From assembly GCF_004366355.1 (NCBI RefSeq), contig NZ_SODV01000002.1, forward strand, positions 1 to 64,000: 64,000 nucleotides of DNA, given 5' to 3'. The notes under the pieces were generated by a model. That model was not told the DNA's origin and ran no database searches. It saw only the letters and a program-made list of their open reading frames with translations. Positions 9,168 through 17,531 of the stretch are shown in pieces; position 1 is the stretch's first letter; each line of letters starts with the position of its first letter. Origin of the DNA: Dinghuibacter silviterrae. Lineage in GTDB: Bacteria > Bacteroidota > Bacteroidia > Chitinophagales > Chitinophagaceae. The translations under genes and the position numbers were made by a program.

Positions 9168-10877
9168 TTATGTGAAAGCGTCTTCCGACCGGCGCACGTC
9201 GATGACCTTGAGTTGTAGATTTTTTTCCCCGTTCCATTCATTCTCGTCGAGGGTGAAAACGACGTCCACCGGCGTCGAGCCGGCGAGCAGGGGGAACTTC
9301 GCGGCCATATTGAAACCGATACCGGTAAAGACCTGGTCGCCCTGGCGAAGGACGAAACGGATATGATCTTCCTTTACGATCTTGGAGTACCCCTGATCAA
9401 TGACGCGCCGCACCACAAAAAGAGGGCGCATGTTGTCCGGGCCGAAGGGCTCCATCTGGCAAAGGATGTTGTAAAACGAGGGCACGAGGTCAGGGAAGGC
9501 AACTTCCGCATCGATGGACAATTCCGGCGTCAGCATATCCTCCGTGATCGACTCGGATACCACCGTTTCAAAAAGCGCAGAAAAGGCCTCGACGTTCTCC
9601 CTGGCCATGGTGAGACCGGCCGCGTAAAAGTGCCCTCCATATCCGATCAGCAATTCCCTGCAGCGATGGACGGCCTCGTATACGTTAAAACCGGTTACAC
9701 TGCGGGCGGAGCCGGCGATGATGTCGCCGGATTGGGTGAGCACGATCGTGGGGCGGTAATACCGGTCGATCAGACGGGATGCGACAATGCCAACGACGCC
9801 TTTGTGCCAGTGTGGTTGGAATACTACGGTGGATTTCCGCTCCTGCATGTCCAGGTCGGACTCGATCAGCGCCAGGGCTTCCTTGGTGATATTTAGATCG
9901 GCATCCTTTCTTTCGGAATTGTCGTTGTGGAGCATCTCGGCAAAGGCGGTCGCACGCAGCGGGTCTTTCTCGATAAAAAGCTGCACGGCCTTCCGGGCGT
10001 CGTCCATGCGCCCGGCGGCATTGACCCGGGGCGCGATGACAAAAACGAGGCTGTTGATGTGGAGGGTTTTGTCCAGACCGCTCAACCGGATGAGGGCGGC
10101 AATGCCGGGTGACGGCGCCTCGTTGACCCGCTTTAGACCATAGTAGGCGAGGATCCGGTTTTCCCCCGTAATAGGGACAATGTCTGCGGCGATGGCGGTA
10201 GCCACGAGGTCGAGGTAGTATTCGGCGGTATCCTCCGGAAGGCCCCAGGCTTCGCAAAGGGCGGAGAGAAGCTTGAAGCCGACGCCGCACCCGCACAGCT
10301 CCTTGTAGGGGTAGGGGCAATCCACCTGTTTGGGGTTAAGGATCGCGACAGCCGGGGGAAGTACGTCGTCCGGGAGGTGGTGGTCGCAAATGATGAAGTC
10401 GATGCCGAATTCCCGGGCGTAGGTAATGAGGTCCACGGACTTGATCCCGCAGTCCAGGGAAACGACAAGGGTAAACCCGTTGTCCCGTGCAAAATCGATA
10501 CCCTCCCGGGAAATGCCGTATCCCTCCCGGTAACGGTGGGGGATGTAGTAGTCCACGGGGTCGTGCTGTTGTTTGAGGAATTGGTAAAGACAAGCCACGG
10601 ATGTCGTACCGTCTACGTCGTAGTCACCATAGACGAGGATTTTTTCGCCCCTCGAAAGGGCTTCGGTAAGACGGTCTACGGCGCGTTGCATGTCCTTCAT
10701 GAGCCAGGGGCTGTGCAGGTCGGCCAGGCTGGGACGGAAATAGGCCTTTGCCGCGTCGAAGGTATCGATGCCTCGTTGCACCAGGAGCGCGCAAAGCACG
10801 TGATGTATGTGCAACTGATCCTTCAGACGGGAGACCGCGGCGTTATCGGCGGGCCGTACTTTCCATTTCTTCTCCAT
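9168..10877 (-). CDS. recJ: Single-stranded-DNA-specific exonuclease RecJ
   Basis: 569 residues, standard RecJ length. The DHH-domain metal ligands are clear: GDYDVDGTTS with D85, D87 and D89, then LDCG near 142, and DHH at 165-167. The DHHA1 part shows HWHKGVVGIVASRL and GGHFYAAGLT, and a C-terminal OB-like domain follows. It degrades ssDNA 5' to 3' in recombination and mismatch repair. It lies 14 nt downstream of the polyprenyl synthase gene, so the two are probably cotranscribed. Confidence 0.97.
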   Translation of the reverse strand: MEKKWKVRPADNAAVSRLKDQLHIHHVLCALLVQRGIDTFDAAKAYFRPSLADLHSPWLMKDMQRAVDRLTEALSRGEKILVYGDYDVDGTTSVACLYQFLKQQHDPVDYYIPHRYREGYGISREGIDFARDNGFTLVVSLDCGIKSVDLITYAREFGIDFIICDHHLPDDVLPPAVAILNPKQVDCPYPYKELCGCGVGFKLLSALCEAWGLPEDTAEYYLDLVATAIAADIVPITGENRILAYYGLKRVNEAPSPGIAALIRLSGLDKTLHINSLVFVIAPRVNAAGRMDDARKAVQLFIEKDPLRATAFAEMLHNDNSERKDADLNITKEALALIESDLDMQERKSTVVFQPHWHKGVVGIVASRLIDRYYRPTIVLTQSGDIIAGSARSVTGFNVYEAVHRCRELLIGYGGHFYAAGLTMARENVEAFSALFETVVSESITEDMLTPELSIDAEVAFPDLVPSFYNILCQMEPFGPDNMRPLFVVRRVIDQGYSKIVKEDHIRFVLRQGDQVFTGIGFNMAAKFPLLAGSTPVDVVFTLDENEWNGEKNLQLKVIDVRRSEDAFT

Positions 10878-10891
10878 GCAGGGCCCTTTTT

Positions 10892-11857
10892 TCAGTACTT
10901 TCTATCCGTAGTATACCTGACCAGGTCTTCCAGGCCACCCTGGATGGGGGAGGGGGGAAGCGTATACAGGATCCTCAGGGCCTCATCCCGGTAGTCTTCC
11001 ATCCGTTTCCGGGCGTAGTCGATACCACCGGCCTTGGTGACTTCCCTGATCACATAAGCCACCTGCTCTTTGCGCCGGTTTTCGTTTTTGAGGATGTAAA
11101 TCATTTTGCGGCGGGTGGCGGTATCGACCCGGTTCAGGGCATAAATGACGGGAAGGGTCAGCTTTTTCTCTTTAATGTCGTTGCCGGTGGGCTTGCCGAC
11201 GTCCTCGTTCCCATAGTCGAAAAGGTCGTCTTTGATCTGGAAGGCCATGCCGACATTTTCTCCAAAAAGGCGCATCTTTTCCGTCAGCTCTGGGTCTGAT
11301 GTAGCGGAATATGTGCCCGCTGCACACGCGGAACTCAACAGGGACGCCGTTTTACAACGAATGATCTCGTAGTAAACGTCTTCCTTTAGGTTCAGGTTCC
11401 GGGCCTTTTCCATCTGGAGAAGTTCACCTTCGCTCATTTGCTGGACGGCTACGTTAAGGATCTGGAGGACACGATAGTCGTGCTCGCTCGTGGCCAGGGA
11501 CATCCCCTTAGCCAGGAGATAGTCGCCTACCAACACGGCTATCTTGTTTTTCCAAAGGGCGTTGATGGAGAAAAAGCCCCTTCGTTCAAGAGATTCATCG
11601 ACAACGTCGTCGTGTACCAGGGATGCAGTGTGTAATAATTCCACAAAAGCTGCGGCTTTGTAGGTGCTTTCACCCACAGTAGCGCCTGTCACCTTGGCGC
11701 AGAGGAATACGAACATGGGCCGGAGCTGCTTGCCTTTCCGCTTGATCACATAGCGCATAACCCTATCCAGCAGCGGAACCCGGCTTTGAACAGATTCATT
11801 GAATTTGGTTTCAAAAAGTGCGAGTTCCTCCTGTATGAGCTTTCTGGTCAGTTCCAT
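10892..11857 (-). CDS. Long-chain polyprenyl diphosphate synthase
   Basis: 321 residues from the ATG at 11857. The upstream in-frame ATG at 11905 adds 16 residues of repeat-like sequence and is unlikely. Trans-prenyltransferase motifs are present: GKQLRP near 42-47, the first Asp-rich motif DDVVD at 83-87, the second KDDLFDY near 210, and the Lys-rich GNDIKEKKLTLPVI block. It condenses isopentenyl diphosphate to make a long all-trans chain. With mqnB and mqnD nearby, the product is probably the menaquinone side chain (inference). Chain length cannot be fixed from sequence. Confidence 0.93.
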   Translation of the reverse strand: MELTRKLIQEELALFETKFNESVQSRVPLLDRVMRYVIKRKGKQLRPMFVFLCAKVTGATVGESTYKAAAFVELLHTASLVHDDVVDESLERRGFFSINALWKNKIAVLVGDYLLAKGMSLATSEHDYRVLQILNVAVQQMSEGELLQMEKARNLNLKEDVYYEIIRCKTASLLSSACAAGTYSATSDPELTEKMRLFGENVGMAFQIKDDLFDYGNEDVGKPTGNDIKEKKLTLPVIYALNRVDTATRRKMIYILKNENRRKEQVAYVIREVTKAGGIDYARKRMEDYRDEALRILYTLPPSPIQGGLEDLVRYTTDRKY

Positions 11858-12083
11858 GGTGTGTTGAGTGGCGGCTGCCCCTTCGGGCGGGCGCCGGAGG
11901 CGCATTATCGCGCCTTATCGAGAGGGCAATTTACGATACATAAACCTTATGGTACAGATGTTGCTAAATAAAATTTGGCACCCCATGCAACTTTTGAAGA
12001 ACGGGAGCGGTCTAGTGGTATAACTTCCTGGTTTACCGGCGCCAATAACGGTGCTCCATACCCTGAAACTGGGATTAAAAAAA
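11858..12083. other. Divergent spacer between the prenyl synthase and ompA-like genes
   Basis: The half nearest the prenyl synthase is GC-rich with short palindromes (GGGCGGGCGCC, GCGCATTATCGCGCC), similar in style to other spacers in the window. Nothing here reads as a gene. The segment 12012-12057 superficially resembles a tRNA D arm but has no anticodon or T arm. Confidence 0.5.
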
Positions 12084-12114
12084 TTTGGTATTTAAAACCC
12101 AATGTCTATTTTTG
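12084..12114 (+). promoter_or_regulatory. Consensus Bacteroidetes promoter of the OmpA-like gene
   Basis: TTTG at 12084-12087, exactly 19 nt, then TATTTTTG at 12107-12114. This is a full match to the TTTG-N19-TAnnTTTG consensus of the Bacteroidetes primary sigma factor. Transcription should start near 12119, leaving a leader of about 45 nt before the ATG at 12166. Confidence 0.85.
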
Positions 12115-12165
12115 TGGCAACAACTAACTAGAATTACACCAAAATCTAAACCAATAACACTTACT

Positions 12166-13695
12166 ATGGCAAGCAAAAAGTATTCACTGGCGGCGGGTCT
12201 GCTGCTGTTGGCAGCGTCCAGCGCCTTCGCACAGGAGGGCACGGCCTACGACTGGCGCGATTCTTCCAAAATTCCTTCCAAGAGGATGCCTCAACAAAAT
12301 GAGTTCCTCAACAATCAGTACGCATTCCCGGCAAAGCCGCGGGATCAGTGGGAATTGGGTCTGAGCGCTGGTCACATGATGATCATCGGCTCCATCCCTT
12401 CCCGTCCGGGCTTCGGTGGTGGCATCTCGGTGCGCAAGTCACTGGGTCATACCTTCTCCATTCGTGCTGAATACACCGGTTCCTTCGCCTATGGTTTGGA
12501 TTACAGGCCTCGCACCGGTAACTCCATCGGCGGTATCTGGGCAGCTGCCTATGGCAACAATGTCGTTTACGCCAACTACCGCACCAAGACACACATGCTG
12601 TCTGTTGACGGTATCATGACGCTGAACAACATCAAATTCTACTCCGATAAGGTAAAGACCAACTTCTACATCCTGGGCGGTTATACCCTGCTGGCTACGG
12701 ACGTTGATGTAAACGCCGTTCCCAAAGGCGGCGGTACCTACAACTTCGCTTCCATCGACCCCAGCCAGTCTCGTAAGAACATCCGCACCCAGTTGAAAGA
12801 CCTGATCGGTAGCGGTAACTACAACCAGATTGGCGTCAATGGTGGCAACCGTCCTCCGGTTGGTCTCCTGAAAGCGTATGCGATCCGTCACGCCCTCGAC
12901 TTCGGCGCCGGGTTTGCCTATAAGATCTCTCCGAAGTGGAACCTCGCCATCGAGGACAAGGTTACCGATGCTTTCGATCCTTACCTGGATGGTGTGAACA
13001 CCGGCCACAATGACGCCTTCAACTACACGTCGCTGCGCCTGAACATCAACATCGGCAAGAAAGCTACGCACGTAGAACCCCTGTGGTGGTGGAACCCGCT
13101 GGATTATGCGTACAACGAGCTGAACGCCCCCAAGCACATGAAGATCCCGACGCCGATCCTGCCTGATGCTGACGGCGACGGTGTGACCGACCAATTCGAC
13201 AAAGAACCCAACACGCCCGCCGGTGCTCCCGTTGACTCTCACGGTGTATCCCGCGATACGGACGGTGACGGTGTTCCTGACTACAAGGATAAAGAACTGA
13301 TCACTCCGACGATCTGCCAGCCGGTTGACGCTGACGGTGTCGGTAAGTGCCCGGATCCTGCTTGCTGCAAAAACATCCAGCCTGCTGCTCCGACCTGCGC
13401 CCTGGGTAGCCTGCCCTCGATCACCTTCAAGGGTAAGACTGCTGAAATCAACGCCGCTGCCAAGGCCCTCCTCGCCGACGTTGCCGCCCAGCTCCGCAAC
13501 AACCCGAACTGTAAGGTAACCCTGGCCGGCCACCCCGCTGCCAACAAAGCAGCCCAGGCCCTGAACCAGAAGCGTGTTGACGCCATCAAGACCTACCTGA
13601 TCGAAAAAGAAGGTATCAGCGGTGATCGCGTGATTCCTCAATACGACGGTGGCGAAGGCGACGTTCACACCATCGACCTGCGTTCCGGTCTCTAG
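12166..13695 (+). CDS. OmpA-family outer membrane protein with Ca-binding repeats
   Basis: 509 residues. The ATG at 12166 starts a signal peptide (MASKKYSLAAGLLLLAASSAFA); the in-frame ATG at 12085 lies upstream of the promoter box and cannot be used. A large N-terminal beta-barrel part (about 25-325) is followed by thrombospondin type-3-like repeats (DADGDGVTDQFD, DTDGDGVPDYKD) near 345-395. An OmpA-type C-terminal domain with ALNQKRVDAIKTYLIEKEGI resembles the peptidoglycan-binding helix. Two Cys pairs lie in the linker (CPDPACC). A consensus promoter, a strong terminator and uniform favoured codons suggest a very abundant porin or structural protein. Confidence 0.93.
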   Translation: MASKKYSLAAGLLLLAASSAFAQEGTAYDWRDSSKIPSKRMPQQNEFLNNQYAFPAKPRDQWELGLSAGHMMIIGSIPSRPGFGGGISVRKSLGHTFSIRAEYTGSFAYGLDYRPRTGNSIGGIWAAAYGNNVVYANYRTKTHMLSVDGIMTLNNIKFYSDKVKTNFYILGGYTLLATDVDVNAVPKGGGTYNFASIDPSQSRKNIRTQLKDLIGSGNYNQIGVNGGNRPPVGLLKAYAIRHALDFGAGFAYKISPKWNLAIEDKVTDAFDPYLDGVNTGHNDAFNYTSLRLNINIGKKATHVEPLWWWNPLDYAYNELNAPKHMKIPTPILPDADGDGVTDQFDKEPNTPAGAPVDSHGVSRDTDGDGVPDYKDKELITPTICQPVDADGVGKCPDPACCKNIQPAAPTCALGSLPSITFKGKTAEINAAAKALLADVAAQLRNNPNCKVTLAGHPAANKAAQALNQKRVDAIKTYLIEKEGISGDRVIPQYDGGEGDVHTIDLRSGL

Positions 13696-13721
13696 TCTCT
13701 ACGATTAGAATCGATTATAGG

Positions 13722-13747
13722 AAAGGCCCCCGGTTTCGGGGGCTTTT
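13722..13747 (+). terminator. Terminator of the OmpA-like gene
   Basis: GCCCCCG / CGGGGGC stem with a GTTT loop, flanked by AAAG and TTTT that also pair. It begins 27 nt after the stop codon. Confidence 0.9.
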
Positions 13748-13753
13748 CTTTTC

Positions 13754-13785
13754 CCATATCGGTATGTCCCCATATCGGTATGTCC
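13754..13785. repeat. 16-bp tandem repeat, two copies
   Basis: CCATATCGGTATGTCC occurs twice, end to end (13754-13769 and 13770-13785). It stands between the ompA-like terminator and a long inverted repeat. Confidence 0.9.
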
Positions 13786-13795
13786 AGCGGCACGC

Positions 13796-13915
13796 GCGCC
13801 CGGGGGAGGGTAGGTAGGCTTTTTCCCCCTTTTCCTCCGGGGCTTTGAACGACGGGAATCGCTTCACTTACCGGAGGAAAAGGGGGAAAAAGCCTACCTA
13901 CCCTCCCCCGGGCGC
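13796..13915. repeat. 45-bp perfect inverted repeat with 30-nt spacer
   Basis: The left arm 13796-13840 and right arm 13871-13915 are exact reverse complements for 45 bases. Each carries GGTAGGTAGGC, a T5C5 stretch and CCTCCGG. The 30-nt centre holds no ORF. No flanking direct repeats fit a simple transposon, and no transposase is present. As RNA it would form a very stable hairpin. It may be a MITE-like or REP-like element. Confidence 0.92.
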
Positions 13916-14030
13916 ACAGGCCTAAGGCCTGGGCAGAGATGCCAGGCGAGCGGCTGGGGGCGATTTGGGAAAGATTTAGAGGCCGAAATTTGGTGGAGAG
14001 CATTTTTCCCGGCATTTTTGGCAAAAACCT

Positions 14031-14038
14031 TAACTTTG
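14031..14038 (+). promoter_or_regulatory. -7 box (TAACTTTG) for bamD
   Basis: Exact TAnnTTTG match, 9 nt before the bamD ATG. This implies a leader of only a few nucleotides. No good -33 TTTG is seen at the usual spacing. Confidence 0.55.
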
Positions 14039-14047
14039 CAGTCCTTT

Positions 14048-14872
14048 ATGAAGCGCATTTGGCTATTGTTGTTATTACCGGTATTTGGAATCCTCGGGTG
14101 TTCGCAGTTCTCCAGGGTCCAGAAGAGCAATGACTATAGCTATAAATTGAAGATGGCGGAGCAGTACTATGTGAAGAAGAAGTACAATTTCGCCCAGCAG
14201 TTGTTTGAAGAGTTGCTGCCCATCTACAAGGGGACGGAGGAAGCGGAGAACATGTTGTATAAGTATGCCTACTGCGCGTATTATCAACAGGACTATTTGA
14301 GCGCAGAGGGAATCTTCAAGCAGTTCATCGAATCCTACCCTAAGAGTGAAATGGTGGAGGAAGTGGACTTTATGCGCGCCTATTGCTACTACAAACAGTC
14401 CCCGAAAGTGGAGCTGGACCAGAGCAATACGGAAAAGGCGATGGGCGCCATGCAGGCATTCATCAACATGCACCCCACCTCACCCAGGGTGAAGGAAGCC
14501 GGGAGCATCATCGATATTTGCCGTCAGAAGCTCGAAACGAAAGAAGAGCAGGCGGCGCAATTGTATTTCAACATCGGGTATTTCAGGGCGGCGGCAATTA
14601 CTTTTGCCCAGGTCCTGGAAGACTACCCCGACTCTCCGAAAGGGGATTTTTACAAGCTGATGGTGGTCAAATCCGATTTTGAATTTGCCAAGATCAGCGT
14701 CGAGTGGAAGCAGAAGGAGCGCTACGAGCTGGTGGAAACGGAATACCGGGATATGGCGGACCGTTTTCCCGAGTCGAAGTTTCTGAACGAGGCAAAGAAG
14801 TATAATTTAGATTCTCAAAATTTAATAAAAGCCCTGCAATATGAGCAAGCTAAGGAGGCAGCTGGGAGCTAA
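14048..14872 (+). CDS. bamD: Outer membrane assembly lipoprotein BamD
   Basis: 274 residues from the ATG at 14048, since the earlier in-frame ATG (14018) lies upstream of the -7 box. Lipoprotein signal MKRIWLLLLLPVFGILGC, with the lipid-bearing Cys18. Tetratricopeptide-like repeats fill the mature part (Y-x-F/A-Q-Q-LFEEL, YLSAEGIFKQFIESYPKS, AAAITFAQVLEDYPDSPKGD), as in BamD/YfiO. It is a periplasmic partner of BamA in folding beta-barrel proteins such as the SusC and SprA products here. The downstream rpoZ start lies inside the end of bamD (32-nt overlap). Confidence 0.93.
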   Translation: MKRIWLLLLLPVFGILGCSQFSRVQKSNDYSYKLKMAEQYYVKKKYNFAQQLFEELLPIYKGTEEAENMLYKYAYCAYYQQDYLSAEGIFKQFIESYPKSEMVEEVDFMRAYCYYKQSPKVELDQSNTEKAMGAMQAFINMHPTSPRVKEAGSIIDICRQKLETKEEQAAQLYFNIGYFRAAAITFAQVLEDYPDSPKGDFYKLMVVKSDFEFAKISVEWKQKERYELVETEYRDMADRFPESKFLNEAKKYNLDSQNLIKALQYEQAKEAAGS

Positions 14873-15182
14873 TACTCCCAACGTTGCTGAAACAAGGAAC
14901 GTGATAGACATCAAAAATAAGACGGGTAACCTCTATGAGTCTATCGCCATTGTAGCCAAAAGGGCTAACCAGATCAATATCGCGATCAAGGAAGAGCTGC
15001 ACAGCAAGCTGGAGGAATTCGCCAGCCATACGGACAGCCTTGAAGAAGTACACGAGAACAAGGAGCAGATCGAGATATCGAAGGCCTATGAGCGGATGCC
15101 GAACCCGGCGCTGCTTGCCACCCAGGAATTCCTGGAGAACAAGATCTACTACAGGAAGAACGATAACGACCTGTTTAGCTAG
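14841..15182 (+). CDS. rpoZ: RNA polymerase omega subunit (Rpb6-like)
   Basis: 113 residues. Identified by the ETRNVIDIKNKTGNLYESIAIVAKRANQI region, the omega/Rpb6 core that contacts the RNA polymerase beta' subunit, and by synteny: bamD-rpoZ-coaBC is a common order in Bacteroidota. The only plausible start, ATG at 14841, overlaps bamD by 32 nt, suggesting translational coupling. The C-terminal helix (EQIEISKAYERMPNPALLATQEFLENKIYYRKN) is characteristic of the bacteroidetal form. Confidence 0.88.
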   Translation: MSKLRRQLGANTPNVAETRNVIDIKNKTGNLYESIAIVAKRANQINIAIKEELHSKLEEFASHTDSLEEVHENKEQIEISKAYERMPNPALLATQEFLENKIYYRKNDNDLFS

Positions 15183-15208
15183 GCGCCGTGAGGCCCTTAT
15201 GTAACGAA

Positions 15209-15241
15209 ACAAGCGGCGCCCATACGAATGGCGCCGCTTGT
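15209..15241. repeat. 12-bp stem inverted repeat after rpoZ
   Basis: ACAAGCGGCGCC / GGCGCCGCTTGT, a perfect stem with a 9-nt loop, 27 nt after the rpoZ stop. There is no T tract, so if it ends transcription it is not a standard intrinsic terminator. Confidence 0.75.
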
Positions 15242-15288
15242 GGCGTTTAGGAGCCGAGAGGGCCCCGCAAGGGGCGGACCGGAGGTCG

Positions 15289-15360
15289 GCCCGAAGGGCA
15301 ATCATTAGCCGCGTTGCGGCGGCGGCCTAAATTGTCCGCTTTAGGCCGTCGCCGCAACAC
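15289..15360. repeat. Palindromic repeat element, copy 1
   Basis: GCCCGAAGGGC, then ATCATTAGC, then a hairpin whose 19-nt arms (15313-15331 and 15340-15358, GTTGCGGCGGCGGCCTAAA) pair with one G-U around an 8-nt TTGTCCGC loop. The same block recurs at 40835-40905. This copy lies just upstream of coaBC. Confidence 0.88.
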
Positions 15361-15372
15361 AACCTGGAACCT

Positions 15373-16572
15373 ATGCTACAAGGCAAAAAGATACTTTTGG
15401 GGGTCACCGGCAGTATTGCCGCGTATAAATCCGCCTCCCTCGTACGCCTGCTGGTGAAGGCCGGGGCGGAGGTGAGGGTCGTGATGACGCCGGCCGCCAG
15501 GGACTTTATCACGCCCCTGACCCTGAGTACCCTGTCCAAGGGTGCGGTATTGACCGACCTGGCCGCTGCGGATACGTGGGCCAACCACGTTCAACTGGGG
15601 CGCTGGGCGGACGTGATGGTGGTGGCACCGCTGAGCTGTAATACCCTGGCAAAGATGGCCCAGGGGCTTTGCGATAACCTCTTGCATGCGGTGTACCTCT
15701 CGGCGACCTGTCCGGTGGTTTTGGCGCCCGCCATGGACGAAGATATGTGGCATCACCCCAGCACCCGGGTCAACCTGGGCAAGGTGTCCTCCTACGGCAA
15801 CCGGGTGATCCCGGTGGCACACGGGGAGCTTGCCAGCGGATTGGTAGGGGATGGCCGCATGGCGGAGCCCGAATCCATCCTTTCCTGGCTGGAGGATTTT
15901 TTCCGTACCGGGCAAGACCTGAAGGGCAAGAACGTGTTGGTAACGGGTGGACCTACCCATGAACCGATCGACCCGGTGCGTTTTATCGGCAATCATTCAT
16001 CGGGGAAAATGGGGATTGCGCTGGCCAGGGAAATGGCATCCAGGGGCGCTTCCGTCACCCTCGTACTGGGACCGGTCGCTGAGCGGCCCTCACTGCCAGG
16101 TATCGAGGTCGTCCCGGTGCTGACCGCTGCGGAGATGTACGAGGCCTGTATAGGGCGCTGGGGGGCCTCAGACATTGGGATCATGGCTGCCGCGGTGGCG
16201 GATTACACGCCGGTACAGGTGGCCGCGGAAAAGGTCAAGAAGCAGCAATCGACGTGGTCCCTGGAATTGACAAAAACACAAGATATTCTGCAGGAACTGG
16301 GGCGTCAAAAACGAAAGGACCAGTTCCTCGTCGGTTTTGCCCTGGAGACCCGGGAGGAAAAGGCATACGCCTTGTCGAAGCTGGAATCCAAAAACGCGGA
16401 TCTGATCGTACTAAACAGTCTCCGCGACCAGGGTGCCGGCTTTGGATTCGACACCAACAAAATCACTATTTTTGACCGGCAGGGTTCGGAGTGGTCCTTC
16501 GAGCTTAAGACGAAGGAGGCGGTGGCCCGGGATATTGCCGACACCCTCGTTCGTGCGCTGGGAGCCAAATAA
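15373..16572 (+). CDS. coaBC: Bifunctional phosphopantothenoylcysteine decarboxylase / phosphopantothenate-cysteine ligase
   Basis: 399 residues, standard for CoaBC. The N-terminal flavoprotein (CoaC, about 1-180) has GVTGSIAAYK, the active-site His in NHVQLGRWAD, APAMDEDMW, and GDGRMAEP. The C-terminal ligase (CoaB, about 185-399) has VTGGPTHEPIDPVRFIGN, SSGKMG, AAVADYTP and the Lys motif EKVKK. It makes 4'-phosphopantetheine for coenzyme A. The gene is preceded by a palindromic repeat element and followed 29 nt later by the PorD-like gene. Confidence 0.96.
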   Translation: MLQGKKILLGVTGSIAAYKSASLVRLLVKAGAEVRVVMTPAARDFITPLTLSTLSKGAVLTDLAAADTWANHVQLGRWADVMVVAPLSCNTLAKMAQGLCDNLLHAVYLSATCPVVLAPAMDEDMWHHPSTRVNLGKVSSYGNRVIPVAHGELASGLVGDGRMAEPESILSWLEDFFRTGQDLKGKNVLVTGGPTHEPIDPVRFIGNHSSGKMGIALAREMASRGASVTLVLGPVAERPSLPGIEVVPVLTAAEMYEACIGRWGASDIGIMAAAVADYTPVQVAAEKVKKQQSTWSLELTKTQDILQELGRQKRKDQFLVGFALETREEKAYALSKLESKNADLIVLNSLRDQGAGFGFDTNKITIFDRQGSEWSFELKTKEAVARDIADTLVRALGAK

Positions 16573-16601
16573 CGCGCATTGCGCGCTAAAAACGAAGTGC
16601 C

Positions 16602-17531
16602 ATGAGCGCCATAAAAACAGGACTTTTGCTGGCGGCCTTTGCCCTTTTGGGACGGCCGGCCCTGGGGCAGGAGCTTCAGGCCAGGGTGTCGGTATCGGGT
16701 GCACGTATGCCGACGACAGTGGACAGGCGGGTGTACCAGGCGCTGCAAACGGCCCTGTCTGATTTTTTGAATAACCGCAAGTGGACGGGAGAAACCTACC
16801 AGACCAACGAAAGGATCGAGTGCTCCTTCCTCCTTAACCTGACCGGATCCCCGGACGTGGATACCTATTCCGCCAACCTGGTGGTACAGGCCGCCCGCCC
16901 CGTGTATGGATCGAGCTATAACTCTCCGTTGATCAACTTCCAGGACAACGATGTACAGTTCAAGTATGTCTTATTCACCTCCCTTTTATTTGATGACAAC
17001 CGCGTACAGGGATCCGACCCCCTGGTGGCGAACCTGACGGCGATTTTTGCTTACTACGCTTACCTGATCGTGGGGTTTGACGACGAATCTTTCTCCCTGA
17101 AAGGTGGGGATCCTTACTTTCAAAAAGCGTGGAATATCGTCAACAATGCGCCCGACGGAAGCGGGATCAAAGGATGGAATGCTTTTGACGGGGGGAGTGT
17201 CAACCGCTACCAACTGGCCGAGAACCTGCAAAACTCCCGGTATTCGCTGATCCATGACGTATACTATCAATACTACAGACAGGGTATGGATCAGATGACG
17301 ACCGACGATCAAAAGGCGAGGTCGGGGGTGTTGACCGCACTGACGGATATGGATAACATCAACCAGGAGTCGCCGGGTACGGCCATCCGTCAATTCTTTT
17401 TCCAGGGGAAATCGACGGAGCTGGGGAACCTCTTTGCAAAGGCCAACATGTCGGACAAAGCCCGGGCGCTGGACTTGCTGCAACGCCTGGATGTCAGCAA
17501 TATCAATAAGTATAAACAGTTGCTCAAGTGA
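16602..17531 (+). CDS. DUF4835 family protein (PorD-like)
   Basis: 309 residues with a signal peptide (MSAIKTGLLLAAFALLGRPALGQ). It matches the DUF4835 pattern: an early ARVSVSG segment, NNRKWTG, FDDNRVQG-type blocks, then the conserved middle with GFDDESFSLKGGDPYFQKAWNIVNNAP and GWNAFDG, and a C-terminal RALDLLQRLDVSN. Proteins of this family are annotated from memory as PorD, associated with type IX secretion; that role is not proved by sequence. Position next to coaBC and upstream of a DUF4296 gene is a typical bacteroidetal order. Its TGA overlaps the GTG start of the next gene by 4 nt. Confidence 0.85.
   Translation: MSAIKTGLLLAAFALLGRPALGQELQARVSVSGARMPTTVDRRVYQALQTALSDFLNNRKWTGETYQTNERIECSFLLNLTGSPDVDTYSANLVVQAARPVYGSSYNSPLINFQDNDVQFKYVLFTSLLFDDNRVQGSDPLVANLTAIFAYYAYLIVGFDDESFSLKGGDPYFQKAWNIVNNAPDGSGIKGWNAFDGGSVNRYQLAENLQNSRYSLIHDVYYQYYRQGMDQMTTDDQKARSGVLTALTDMDNINQESPGTAIRQFFFQGKSTELGNLFAKANMSDKARALDLLQRLDVSNINKYKQLLK

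Noticed and set aside
12005-12062. tRNA-like stretch upstream of the OmpA-like gene (GGTCTAGTGGTATAA resembles a D arm)
   Set aside because: No anticodon stem, no T-loop (GTTCRANYC) and no acceptor stem pairing at the right distance.
12439-13668. 409-codon ORF antisense to the OmpA-like gene
   Set aside because: The sense gene has a signal peptide, promoter, terminator and OmpA domain; the antisense frame is a by-product of its codon bias.
13796-13915. Possible insertion sequence ends
   Set aside because: Only 30 nt between the arms, no transposase and no target-site duplication visible, so kept as a repeat and not called an IS.
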